A stretch of DNA of 64,000 bases from Microbispora sp. ZYX-F-249 (GTDB lineage Bacteria; Actinomycetota; Actinomycetes; Streptosporangiales; Streptosporangiaceae). The position numbers and the translations under genes were made by a program. The notes below the pieces were generated by a model, which ran no database searches, was not told the origin of the DNA, and was given only the letters and a program-made list of their open reading frames with translations. The stretch lies in contig NZ_JBDJAW010000004.1 of the NCBI RefSeq assembly GCF_039649665.1, positions 1 to 64,000 on the forward strand. Reading direction: 5' to 3'. This document shows positions 49,258-57,311 of this stretch, piece by piece. Every line of letters begins with the position of its first letter. The stretch's first letter is position 1.

Positions 49258-50264
49258 CAAACGCTCGTCTCTGTTCGTCGGACCGCGCAACACGACCGTG
49301 CCGCGGTGACGCCCTCGGTCAGCAGCACCCGGGCGCGGGGGCAGTCCGCCAGTACATCACGGAAAATGTTCAGCCCGAGCACGACGGACTCCGCCGGCAC
49401 GTTCCGGGCCGCCAGGACCCGGCAGGTCCAGGTGACGAAGTCGGTGAACAGCGAAGCGTCGTGGACGTAGATCGCGGCGATGAGGAAGTCGGCGAGGTGA
49501 CCGAGGTCCTCGCCGGTGTGCTCCCCGAGCGTGTCCATGACGCGGGACAGCAGTTCGGCGCGGTGCCGGGTCAGGTACGCGTACTCCTCGTCGCCAAGTT
49601 GGACCGCACCGTCATGGGCGGCGGGAAAGGACGGCAGCCCGGCGGCGAGCCGGTCGGCCGCCGCGTCGGCCGTGGGCGCCCACGCGTCCGCGCCGAGCAG
49701 CCGGGCGTAGCGGCCGTCGGCGCCGAAACCCGCCCCGCCGGCCAGCACGGGGATGCCCACGGCCTGGCAGGCCGCGATGGTGGCGTGCGCCCGGGGCAGC
49801 CGGGTCGGCAGCGTGCAGCCGAGCGCGACCACATCGGGTCCCGTCTGATGCAGATGAGAGATCAGGTGCGGCCCGGGCACGCTGGCGCCCAGGAAGTCGA
49901 CGTCCCACCCCCGCAGGCGCAGCACCTCCGCCATGATGCGGGTGGGCAGCGCGTGATACTCGCCGTCGGCGCAGGCCACGGCCACCCGGCCGCGTGTCGG
50001 CGCGGGCCGGACGTGCCCGCTGACGGCGGCCACCGCGCGCTCGCTGACCGCGGTGGCGGCGTGCTCGCGCGCCACCGACCACTCGTTCGACGCCCACAGC
50101 TCGCCCACCCGGCGCTGGCCCGGCGCGATGACCCTCAGCAGCACGTCCTCGGCGGGGACGCCCCCGTCGATCAGGTTCACGACCAGGTCGACCGCGCCGT
50201 ACTCGTCGGCCCGGCCGATCAGCTTCAGGTAGCGCCCGGTGGCGGCCTCCAGGTCCGGCGTCAT
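49257..50264 (-). CDS. Cobalamin-binding sensor with CarH-type photoreceptor signature
   Basis: A 335-aa soluble protein. Residues 1-80 form a helical bundle ending in Trp57-x9-Glu67-His68 (LWASNEWSVAREH), the motif that caps adenosylcobalamin in CarH photoreceptors. The B12 Rossmann domain (about 90-215) has Glu102-x-His104 as the probable lower axial ligand and GGAGFG at the end. No MerR DNA-binding domain is present. The C-terminal helical part (about 215-335, YVHDASLFTDFVTWTCRVLA) is unassigned. ATGA overlap with the SpoIIE phosphatase and TGATG with the STAS gene suggest it tunes a partner switch in response to light or B12. Confidence 0.87.
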   Translation of the reverse strand: MTPDLEAATGRYLKLIGRADEYGAVDLVVNLIDGGVPAEDVLLRVIAPGQRRVGELWASNEWSVAREHAATAVSERAVAAVSGHVRPAPTRGRVAVACADGEYHALPTRIMAEVLRLRGWDVDFLGASVPGPHLISHLHQTGPDVVALGCTLPTRLPRAHATIAACQAVGIPVLAGGAGFGADGRYARLLGADAWAPTADAAADRLAAGLPSFPAAHDGAVQLGDEEYAYLTRHRAELLSRVMDTLGEHTGEDLGHLADFLIAAIYVHDASLFTDFVTWTCRVLAARNVPAESVVLGLNIFRDVLADCPRARVLLTEGVTAARSCCAVRRTETSV

Positions 50265-51832
50265 CGCGACGTCCCCCTCCCCGCGCTCACGGCGAGCAGC
50301 GCCCGGTCGTCCTGCTGCCCGCCCCGCAACCACTCGGTGCTGAGCTGCTCCAGCCGCTCCACCAGCGCGTCGACCGGCATGCCCGCGCAGGTCGCCAGCG
50401 CCCGCTTCAGCCGCTCGTCGCCGAACATCTCCCGGCCGCTCGGGCCGCCGAACGCCTCGGTGATCCCGTCGCTGTACAGCAGGCACACATCGCCGGGCGC
50501 CAGGTCGAGCGTGACGGGCCACAGGCTGATCTTCTTCAGTGCGCCGAGGAGCGAGCCGCGGACGGCGACCTCCTCCACCGTGCCGTCCCGGCGCAGGACC
50601 AGCGGCGGCGGGTGCCCGGCGACGGACAGGTCCACCAGCACGTGATCGCCGGGGGCGCTCCGCAGCGCCGCGAGGATCATCGTGACGTAGGAGTTCGGCG
50701 ACGGGGACGCGAGCAGCGACCGGTTGAGCAGTTCCAGCAGCCGTTCGGGACGGCTTTCCAGCAGCAGCAGCGTACGCAGGCTGTGGCGGACCTGACCGGC
50801 CAGGACCGCCGCGCGGGCGCCCTTGCCGCAGACGTCGCCCAGGATGACCAGCGGAGGCCGCTCCACGATCCCGCTCTCCGGCGCGGCCTCGGGCAGGTAG
50901 ACGTCGTAGAAGTCGCCGCCGATGGCGCCCGCCTGCTGTGAGGCCCGCAGCCGGCCGGCCAGCCGCATGCCCTCGATCTCCGGCAGGTCCGGCGGCAGCA
51001 GGTCGCCGGTCAGGATGGCGTTGACCGTGCTCTGCTCCCGGAACAGGGAGGCCGCCGAGATCGCGGCGCCCGCCCGGGTCGCGAGATCGCACACCATCAC
51101 CTGGTCGTCCTCGTCGAACGGCGGCCGCCCGGCGCGGCGGGCGAGCACGATCGCTCCGGCCGGCACGCCGTTGCCGGGCAGCGGGAGCACCAGCAGGTGG
51201 CCGACCGGGCCGAAGCCCTCCGGCAGCAGCCAGCCCGGCGTGCCGGCCGGGTCCTGCCGTCCCGCGGCGTCCTCCCGCAGGCCCGCGAGCGCGTCGGTCA
51301 GGCCGGGCACCTCCGCCGCGGCGGCGGCCGGCACGACGCCCTCGTCCGGGCCGGAGCGGCCGGAGACGGCGCGCACCCACTCCATCCGGCGGCGGGCGGT
51401 GGGCGGCAGCAGCACGACCGCCGCGTCGCACAGGAAGTCGGTGCCCAGCTCCGTCGCGGCCCGGGCGCACCGGTGCGGGTTGAGCGAGGCGGACAGGCGC
51501 CGCGCGGCCTCCAGCAGGAACGTCGTACGCTGCGTCTGCCGGGGTTCCGGGGGCGTTTCCGCGGTCAGATACCAGGCGATCCGGCCTCCGCCCAACTCCT
51601 CGGCGCGGACCCGGATGTCCCGGCCGCCGTGCGTCAGGGTCCGTTCCTCCGGGGCGGACTGGACGGCGCCGAACAGGGCGGGCAGGGGCAGCCCCGGCTC
51701 GAGCCGCGGCACCAGTCGGACCGCGGCCGGGTTGGCCAGCGTCACGACGCCGTCGGCGTCGCACAGCACGACGCCCTCGCCGCCGCGCTCGAGCAGCGCC
51801 GCTATGACGTCGGGGGCGATGGCCCCTTTCAC
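50261..51832 (-). CDS. PAS/GAF-SpoIIE (PP2C-type) serine phosphatase
   Basis: A 523-aa regulator. The N-terminal PAS-like region is GEGVVLCDADGVVTLANPAA. A GAF-like domain (about residues 100-270, including RCARAATELGTDFLCDAAVV) follows. The catalytic SpoIIE domain has QQAGAIGGDFYDVYLPE, LVILGDVCGKGARAAVLAGQ and CLLYSDGITEAFGGPSGREM with the metal-binding Asp residues. It should dephosphorylate the STAS antagonist encoded two genes on. GTG 51832 has no strong ribosome site. The next gene overlaps by ATGA. Confidence 0.92.
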   Translation of the reverse strand: MKGAIAPDVIAALLERGGEGVVLCDADGVVTLANPAAVRLVPRLEPGLPLPALFGAVQSAPEERTLTHGGRDIRVRAEELGGGRIAWYLTAETPPEPRQTQRTTFLLEAARRLSASLNPHRCARAATELGTDFLCDAAVVLLPPTARRRMEWVRAVSGRSGPDEGVVPAAAAAEVPGLTDALAGLREDAAGRQDPAGTPGWLLPEGFGPVGHLLVLPLPGNGVPAGAIVLARRAGRPPFDEDDQVMVCDLATRAGAAISAASLFREQSTVNAILTGDLLPPDLPEIEGMRLAGRLRASQQAGAIGGDFYDVYLPEAAPESGIVERPPLVILGDVCGKGARAAVLAGQVRHSLRTLLLLESRPERLLELLNRSLLASPSPNSYVTMILAALRSAPGDHVLVDLSVAGHPPPLVLRRDGTVEEVAVRGSLLGALKKISLWPVTLDLAPGDVCLLYSDGITEAFGGPSGREMFGDERLKRALATCAGMPVDALVERLEQLSTEWLRGGQQDDRALLAVSAGRGTSR

Positions 51833-51926
51833 CTGTGCGTCCCCGTCATGGCCGCGTCCCCCGATTCCCGATTCGATCCTCCAGACTACCTTTGCCCCAT
51901 TGATGGAAATATCGCACTAATTTCGG

Positions 51927-52850
51927 TCAGCCCGGCACGCCGACGTCCTGGATCAGGACGAGGGCGGCGGCGCCGAACAGCCCGGCGTCACGGCCCAGAG
52001 AGGTCGGGTCCACCCGCAGTCGCCGCAGGAAGCCGAGCCCGGCGTTCCTCTCGATCGCCCGCCTGAGCGGGTCGAAGAGAATCGGCCCCGCCGCGGCGAC
52101 GCCTCCCCCGATGACGACGTGGTCCAGGTCGACCAGGGCGGACGCCGTGAGCACGGCGGTGGCCAGCGCGCCGGCGGCGCGCCGGAAGGCGAGTGCGGCG
52201 GTGGGGTGCCCGGCCCGGGCGTCGGCGGCCAGCGCCCGCGCGTCCGCGCCCGACCAGCCGTTCGCGGCGGCCCACCGGACCATGCCGGGCCCGCTCGCGA
52301 TGGTCTCCACGCACCCGGCGCCGCCGCAGGGGCACGGCTCGCCGCCGGGGTCGACCGTGATGTGCCCGATGTGCCCGGCGTTGCCGGTCGGGCCGACGTA
52401 CGGCACGCCGTCGAGGACGAAGCCCCCGCCGACGCCGGTGGAGACCACCATGCCGAGCATGGCCCGGCTCCGCGCCGAGCGGTCCTCGCCGAGGCCGCGC
52501 CACCACTCTCCGAGCGCCATGCACTGGGCGTCGCCCGCGAGCCGTACGGGCCGGCCGGGAAGCACCTCGCCCAGCGCGTCCACCAGCGGGAACTCCCGCC
52601 AGGTGGGGATGTTCACCGGGCTGACCGTGCCCCGGAGGGGGTCGAGCGGCCCGGCCGAGCCCACGCCGATCCCGTCCAGTCGCGCGGGCGCGACGCGCTC
52701 GGTGATCCGGCCCACGACCTCCGACAGCGTCTCGCCGGCCGAGGCCGGGCCGCGCAGCGGGACCTCGGCGCGGGCCAGCATCTCGCCGCCGGGGGCGACG
52801 GCCGCCGCGGCGAACTTCGTGCCGCCGATGTCCACCGCGAGGACGGCCAC
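51927..52850 (-). CDS. ROK family sugar kinase
   Basis: A 307-aa ROK kinase. The ATP/phosphate motif is LAVDIGGTKFAAAAV; the sugar-binding part has NAGHIGHITVDPGGEPC; and the zinc motif is CPCGGAGCVET. No helix-turn-helix is present, so it is an enzyme (glucokinase or related) rather than a repressor. GTG 52850 follows GGGAG by 6 nt. A near-perfect palindrome at 52863-52878 lies directly upstream. Confidence 0.92.
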   Translation of the reverse strand: MAVLAVDIGGTKFAAAAVAPGGEMLARAEVPLRGPASAGETLSEVVGRITERVAPARLDGIGVGSAGPLDPLRGTVSPVNIPTWREFPLVDALGEVLPGRPVRLAGDAQCMALGEWWRGLGEDRSARSRAMLGMVVSTGVGGGFVLDGVPYVGPTGNAGHIGHITVDPGGEPCPCGGAGCVETIASGPGMVRWAAANGWSGADARALAADARAGHPTAALAFRRAAGALATAVLTASALVDLDHVVIGGGVAAAGPILFDPLRRAIERNAGLGFLRRLRVDPTSLGRDAGLFGAAALVLIQDVGVPG

Positions 52851-52862
52851 TGGTCACTCCCT

Positions 52863-52878
52863 ACTTAACCGGATAAGT
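52863..52878. promoter_or_regulatory. Palindromic operator ACTTAaCCGGaTAAGT
   Basis: A 16-bp inverted repeat with a central CCGG lies 13 bp upstream of the ROK gene start, between it and the divergent TauE-like gene. Central CG symmetry is common in LacI- and ROK-type operators. The regulator is not known. Confidence 0.6.
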
Positions 52879-52957
52879 CCGGGCAACGGTATGCGTTCGA
52901 TGACCATCGCGTCAACGGTCGCCGCCCCGGGGGTATCCGTATTTCCGATGGGTTTGG

Positions 52958-52963
52958 TAGGGT
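52958..52963 (+). promoter_or_regulatory. -10-like TAGGGT, leaderless TauE start
   Basis: TAGGGT ends 6 nt before GTG 52970 and no ribosome-binding site precedes the GTG, so translation from a leaderless mRNA is likely. Confidence 0.45.
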
Positions 52964-52969
52964 AAATGA

Positions 52970-53938
52970 GTGGATTTCGACTACACCATGGCGATCGGCT
53001 CCTTCCTGGTCGCCGTCGTCGTCGGCCTGACCGGGATGGGCGGCGGCGCCCTGATGACGCCCATGCTCGTGACCTTCTTCGGCGTGCCGCCTCTCGCCGC
53101 CGTCTCGAGCGACCTCGTCGCCGCCGCCGTGATGAAACCGGTGGGGAGCTTCGTGCACCTGCGCCGGGGGACGGTCAACCTGCGGCTCGTCGCCTGGCTG
53201 TGCGCCGGCTCGGTCCCCGCGGCGTTCTGCGGCGTGCTCCTCGCCCGCGCGCTCGGCGACGGCGAGGGCGTGCAGAACGTGATCCAGAAGGGCCTCGGCA
53301 TCGCGCTGCTCATCGCGGCGGCGGGCCTGGCCGTACGCGGCTATCTCGCCATGCGCGACCGCGCCGAGGGCCGCACCCCCGAGACCGGCCGGCGCACCGC
53401 CGCCCCCGGCGAGCCGGCCGCGACCGAGATGCCCGCCGTCACCGTACGGCCGCTGCCGACCGCGCTGGTCGGGGCCGTGGGCGGGCTGGTGGTCGGCATC
53501 ACCTCGGTCGGCTCCGGCTCGCTGATCATCGTGGCCCTGCTGGCGCTCTATCCCGCGTTGAAGGCCAACCAGCTCGTCGGGACCGACCTGGTCCAGGCCG
53601 TGCCGCTGGTCATGTCGGCCGCGCTCGGTCATCTGATGTTCGGCGAGTTCACGCTGTCGGTCACGGTCGCGCTGCTGGCCGGGTCGATCCCGGGCGTCTA
53701 CCTCGGCTCGCGGATCTCCTCGCGCGCCCCCGGCGGGCTGATCCGCCGCGTCCTCGCGTTCGTGCTGCTCGCCTCCGCGCTGAAGATGTTCGGCGTCGGC
53801 AACACCGAGACCGTCTGGACGCTGCTCGCCGTGCTGCTGCTCGCCCCGGTCTTCTGGATGCTCCTGCGCGTGCGGTGCGGCCTGCCCGCGCTCCCCTGGA
53901 AGCGGGAGGCGCGGGAGGCTCAGACCGCCGGGAGGTGA
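52970..53938 (+). CDS. TauE/SafE family sulfite/organosulfonate exporter
   Basis: A 322-aa membrane protein with about eight TM helices arranged as an inverted repeat. Conserved glycine-rich motifs are VAVVVGLTGMGGGALMTPML in the first half and VGGLVVGITSVGSGSLIIVA in the second. A cytoplasmic loop of about 50 residues (AEGRTPETGRRTAAPGEPAA) separates them. The family exports small oxidised-sulfur anions. The 3' end overlaps the convergent dienelactone hydrolase gene by 19 nt. Confidence 0.91.
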   Translation: MDFDYTMAIGSFLVAVVVGLTGMGGGALMTPMLVTFFGVPPLAAVSSDLVAAAVMKPVGSFVHLRRGTVNLRLVAWLCAGSVPAAFCGVLLARALGDGEGVQNVIQKGLGIALLIAAAGLAVRGYLAMRDRAEGRTPETGRRTAAPGEPAATEMPAVTVRPLPTALVGAVGGLVVGITSVGSGSLIIVALLALYPALKANQLVGTDLVQAVPLVMSAALGHLMFGEFTLSVTVALLAGSIPGVYLGSRISSRAPGGLIRRVLAFVLLASALKMFGVGNTETVWTLLAVLLLAPVFWMLLRVRCGLPALPWKREAREAQTAGR

Positions 53939-54645
53939 CGGCGCAGGAAGTCCACGGCCAGCGCCCACGCCGTACGGCCCGCCTCGGGGTTGTGGAACAT
54001 CGGCGCGTAGAAGTTGTGGAAGGCGTGACCGGCCTCCTCCTGCACGTGGACCTCCACGTCCGGCCGCCCGGCCGCCGCCTCCTCCACGATCGCCACCCGG
54101 TCCCGGGGGATGTAGGGGTCCCGCCCCCCGAAGTGGAACTGGATCGGGCAGCGGATGTCGTTCATCAGCTCCGGCGCGTCCGGGACGGCCGAGCCGTAGA
54201 AGGACAGCACGGCCGACAGGCCGCTTCCGTCACCGCGGGCCGCCACCGCGTAGGCCAGCGAGCCGCCGAGGCAGAAGCCGAGCGCGCCGGTCCCGCCCGT
54301 CACCTCGGGCCGCGCGGCGAGCGCGCCGAGCGCGGCGGCGCAGTCGTCCGCGGCCTTTTCGGGGTCGAGGTCCGTCACCTGCGCCAGCGAGGCGCGCAGC
54401 CCCTCCTCGTCGTGCGCGGCCGCCCAGCCGGGGTTCAGCCGCCAGAAGAGGTCCGGCACGCCCACGACGTAGCCGAGCCCGGCGAGGTCGGCGGCGACGG
54501 CCCGGATGTAGTCGCTCACGCCGAAGATCTCGGGAATGAGCAGCAGCCCCGGGCCGCTCCCCCGCTCGGGAATCCACAGGCGCAGGTCGAACCCGCCGTC
54601 CACGCCACCGTCCGTGACCGTCACCTTCTGCGTGCGCTCGGACAC
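53920..54645 (-). CDS. Dienelactone hydrolase family protein
   Basis: A 241-aa alpha/beta hydrolase with the Cys-Asp-His triad of this family: Cys125 (LGFCLGGSLAYAV), Asp176 (GGRDPYIP) and His207 (EEAGHAFHNFY). GLLLIPEIFGVSDYIRAVA forms the oxyanion side. GTG 54645 is chosen because GGAGG lies 5 nt upstream; an in-frame ATG further upstream would add an unrelated tail. The natural substrate is unknown. A 56-bp gap separates it from the F420-type oxidoreductase upstream on the same strand. Confidence 0.89.
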   Translation of the reverse strand: MSERTQKVTVTDGGVDGGFDLRLWIPERGSGPGLLLIPEIFGVSDYIRAVAADLAGLGYVVGVPDLFWRLNPGWAAAHDEEGLRASLAQVTDLDPEKAADDCAAALGALAARPEVTGGTGALGFCLGGSLAYAVAARGDGSGLSAVLSFYGSAVPDAPELMNDIRCPIQFHFGGRDPYIPRDRVAIVEEAAAGRPDVEVHVQEEAGHAFHNFYAPMFHNPEAGRTAWALAVDFLRRHLPAV

Positions 54646-54701
54646 TCGTTCCTCCCCATCGACGAAGCCGAGCGCGATCATCTCACGGCCGTGCGGGCTT
54701 C

Positions 54702-55667
54702 CTACAGGTCGCGCAGCGCGGGGAGGAGCTCCTTCTCCGACCACTCGAAGAACTCCCGCTGCCGCTCCCGCCCGACCTGCACGAGCGCGAGATGGGTGAA
54801 GCCGGCCTCGGTGTACTGCCGCACGGCCTCGACCACGGCGTCCACGTCCGCGCCGCAGGGCACCTTCTCCGCCACGTCCTGCGGCCGTACGGTCTCGGTC
54901 GCGGCGGCGAAGTTGACCGGCGCGGGCAGCTCCGACATGACCTTCCAGCCGGTCACCGCCCAGCGCCACATGCGGTGCGCCCGCTCGATCGCGGCGTCCC
55001 TGTCGGGGTCGTAGCAGACGGCGAGCTGGCCGTAGACGGGCTTGCCTTCTCCGCCGGACGCGGCGTACTTCTCCACCAGCGACCTGTCCGGGTCGGTCGA
55101 CACGAGGCCGTCGCCGAGCTCGGCCGCGATGTCCACCGACTGCTCGCCGGACGCGGCCACCGCGATGGGCACCGGCCGCTCGGGCAGGTCGAACAGCCGG
55201 GCCGAGTCGAGGTCGAAGTACTCGCCGCGGTAGTTGCGGTAGCCGCCCTGGAAGAGCTCCTTGATGACCTCGATGGCCTCGCGGAACATCTCGTGCCGGG
55301 TGTTGACCGGCGGCCAGCCGTGCCCGACGACGTGCTCGTTCAGGTTCTCGCCCGCGCCCACGCCGAGGGTGAACCTGCCGTCGCTGAGCACGCCCATCGT
55401 GGCCGCCTTCTGCGCCACCACGGCCGGGTGGTACCGCATGATCGGGCACGTCACGTACGTCATCAGCGGCAGCCGTTCGGTGGCCTGCGCCACCGCGCCC
55501 AGCACCGACCAGGCGTACGGAGAGTGGCCCATCTCCTCCAGCCACGGGAAGTAGTGGTCGGAGATGACGGCGTAGTCGAAACCGGTCCGTTCGGCCGCGA
55601 CCGCGTCCTCCACCAGCTCCTTCGCGGGCGTCTGCTCGCACATAAGGGTGAAACCGATCTCTGCCAT
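54702..55667 (-). CDS. LLM-class F420-dependent oxidoreductase (G6PDH-like subfamily)
   Basis: A 321-aa luciferase-like TIM-barrel enzyme. The N-terminus IGFTLMCEQTPAKELVEDAV with FDYAVISDHYFPWLEEMGHS matches the subfamily that includes F420-dependent glucose-6-phosphate dehydrogenase. GRFTLGVGAGENLNEHVVG is the cofactor-binding part. It should use F420, which fits an actinomycete host; the substrate is not predicted. ATG 55667 has GGGGTGG upstream. It lies just downstream of the OYE-like gene on the same strand. Confidence 0.88.
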   Translation of the reverse strand: MAEIGFTLMCEQTPAKELVEDAVAAERTGFDYAVISDHYFPWLEEMGHSPYAWSVLGAVAQATERLPLMTYVTCPIMRYHPAVVAQKAATMGVLSDGRFTLGVGAGENLNEHVVGHGWPPVNTRHEMFREAIEVIKELFQGGYRNYRGEYFDLDSARLFDLPERPVPIAVAASGEQSVDIAAELGDGLVSTDPDRSLVEKYAASGGEGKPVYGQLAVCYDPDRDAAIERAHRMWRWAVTGWKVMSELPAPVNFAAATETVRPQDVAEKVPCGADVDAVVEAVRQYTEAGFTHLALVQVGRERQREFFEWSEKELLPALRDL

Positions 55668-55695
55668 ACGGCCACCCCTACCCACGTCCGGGCGT

Positions 55696-56793
55696 TCAGA
55701 CCGCCCAGCCGTACTGGTCGGGCCGGCGCGCGGCCGCCCCCAGCTCGCGCGCCGCGTTGTGCGGCCAGTACGGGTCGCGCAGCAGCTCACGGCCGAGCAT
55801 CACCGCGTCGGCCTGCCCGGAGGCGACGATCTCCTCGGCCTGGCGCGGCTCGGTGATGAGGCCGACGGCCGACGTGGGCAGGTCGGTCTCCGCCTTCACC
55901 CGGGCCGCGAACGGCACCTGGTATCCCGGCCCCATGGGGATCCGGGCCTTCGGCGCGTTGCCGCCCGTCGAGACGTCGAGCAGGTCCACCCCGTGGGCGA
56001 GCAGCTCCTTGGCCAGCCGTACGGTGTCGTCGGCGGTCCAGCCCTCGCGGGGGTCCTCGGGGTTCTCGCTCAGCCAGTCGGTGGCCGAGACCCGGAAGAA
56101 CACCGGCAGCTCCTCCGGCCATTCGGCGCGTACCGCGTCGACCACCTCCAGGGCGAAGCGAGCCCGGTTCTCGAAGCCGCCGCCGTACGCGTCGGTGCGA
56201 TGGTTGCTGAACGGCGACAGGAACTCGTGGATCAGGTAGCCGTGGGCGCCGTGGATGTCCACCACCTTGAAGCCGGCCGCGAGCGCGCGGCGCGCGGCCG
56301 CCGCGAAGCTCTCCACCAGCCGCCGGATGCCGGCCTCGCTCAGCTCGTCGGGCACCGGGTGGCCCTCGGCGAACGGGATCGGGCTGGGCGCGACCGGCCG
56401 CCAGCCGTGGTCCTCGGGGCCGACCGGCGCGCCGCCCCGCCAGGGGCGGTCGGTGGACGCCTTGCGCCCCGCGTGCGCGAGCTGGATGCCGGGCACCGCG
56501 CCCTGATCGGCGAGGAACCGGGCGATGCGGCCGAACCGCTCCTGCTGGCGCTCGTTCCACAGCCCGAGGTCGGCGGGGCTGATCCGGCCTTCGGGGGACA
56601 CGGCGGTGGCCTCGACCACGATCAGCCCGGCCCCGCCCACCGCGCGGGAGCCGAGATGGGTCAGATGCCAGTCGGTCGGGACGCCCTGCTCCGGCCCTTC
56701 CACCGCCGCGCTGTACTGGCACATCGGCGACATCCAGACGCGGTTGGGGATGGTCAGGTTCCGCAGGGTCAGGGGCTCGAACAACGCGCTCAC
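55696..56793 (-). CDS. NADH:flavin oxidoreductase, YqjM-like old yellow enzyme
   Basis: A 365-aa FMN ene-reductase. The opening ALFEPLTLRNLTIPNRVWMS runs into SPMCQYSA, whose Cys is the redox-tuning residue of thermophilic-like OYEs such as YqjM. GIQLAHAGRKAS supplies the active-site His and the C-terminus PDQYGWAV fits the dimer-interface finger. GTG 56793 follows AGGAG by 6 nt. A -35 TTGACA and a -10-like TATCGT (19-bp spacing, minus strand, 56855-56825) overlap the twin operators, so the adjacent ArsR-type protein probably controls it. It reduces activated alkenes or quinones. Confidence 0.92.
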   Translation of the reverse strand: MSALFEPLTLRNLTIPNRVWMSPMCQYSAAVEGPEQGVPTDWHLTHLGSRAVGGAGLIVVEATAVSPEGRISPADLGLWNERQQERFGRIARFLADQGAVPGIQLAHAGRKASTDRPWRGGAPVGPEDHGWRPVAPSPIPFAEGHPVPDELSEAGIRRLVESFAAAARRALAAGFKVVDIHGAHGYLIHEFLSPFSNHRTDAYGGGFENRARFALEVVDAVRAEWPEELPVFFRVSATDWLSENPEDPREGWTADDTVRLAKELLAHGVDLLDVSTGGNAPKARIPMGPGYQVPFAARVKAETDLPTSAVGLITEPRQAEEIVASGQADAVMLGRELLRDPYWPHNAARELGAAARRPDQYGWAV

Positions 56794-56823
56794 GCCGTGC
56801 TCCTCTCGTCGTCGGGACTCTTG

Positions 56824-56873
56824 TACGATAGCTCTCGTAGTACGGCATCTGTCAAACTACGAAGACCTTCGTA
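56824..56873. promoter_or_regulatory. Twin palindromic operators in the OYE-arsR divergent promoter
   Basis: Two 16-bp inverted repeats share half-site TACGA: TACGA-N6-TCGTA at 56824-56839 and TACGAAG-AC-CTTCGTA at 56858-56873. They are 34 bp apart and straddle the minus-strand -35 (56850-56855) and -10 regions. The arrangement is classic for autoregulation by the adjacent ArsR-type repressor. Confidence 0.7.
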
Positions 56874-56887
56874 CAAAGGAGGCTCCG

Positions 56888-57217
56888 ATGACTCCTCGGA
56901 CGCTCGACCATCCGGACCGATCCGAGATCCGGCTCGAGAACGTGCTGCACGCGCTGTCCGATCCCGTACGCCTCCAGGTGGTGTGCTACCTCGCCGGCAG
57001 CGGCGAGTCGTCCTGTTCGGCGATCGACCTCGCGGTCAGCAAGTCGACGAGCACCCACCACTTCCGAGTGCTCCGCGAGGCGGGCGTGATCAGGCAGGTC
57101 TACCGGGGCACCGCGAAGATGAGCTCCCTGCGCCGCGACGACCTCGACGCCCTCTTCCCCGGCCTGCTCGACACCGTGATCCGGGCGTACGACATGCGGC
57201 GGGCCGCGACACCGTAA
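56888..57217 (+). CDS. ArsR/SmtB-type winged-helix regulator
   Basis: A 109-aa repressor with the ArsR core: VLHALSDPVRLQVVCYLAG, recognition region AVSKSTSTHHFRVLREAGVI and wing RQVYRGTAKMSSLRRDDL. The metal-binding CxC of ArsR/SmtB is missing (ESSCSAIDL has a single Cys), so it likely senses an organic electrophile or redox cue, as do regulators of ene-reductase genes. AAAGGAGG precedes ATG 56888. The gene stop lies inside the inverted repeat that begins at 57214. Confidence 0.9.
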   Translation: MTPRTLDHPDRSEIRLENVLHALSDPVRLQVVCYLAGSGESSCSAIDLAVSKSTSTHHFRVLREAGVIRQVYRGTAKMSSLRRDDLDALFPGLLDTVIRAYDMRRAATP

Positions 57218-57292
57218 CTGTCCAAGGCAACTTGACCAGTTACTCCTCTTTGCCGTACCTTTGTAACTGACTAAGCCAATTAGGACAGTTAC
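57214..57292. promoter_or_regulatory. Two identical-arm 30-bp inverted repeats GTAACTG-N16-CAGTTAC with promoter
   Basis: The arms GTAACTG and CAGTTAC occur as 57214-57220/57237-57243 and again as 57263-57269/57286-57292, both with exactly 16 bp between arms. Start-to-start distance is 49 bp. A plausible promoter lies between them: -35 TTGACC at 57232-57237 overlaps the first repeat, and -10 TACCTT at 57256-57261 (18-bp spacer) puts the start site in the second. This is the layout of a tightly repressed promoter for the 54-aa gene at 57312 and perhaps the oxidoreductase beyond. Confidence 0.75.
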
Positions 57293-57311
57293 AACGACGA
57301 CCGGGACGGCA

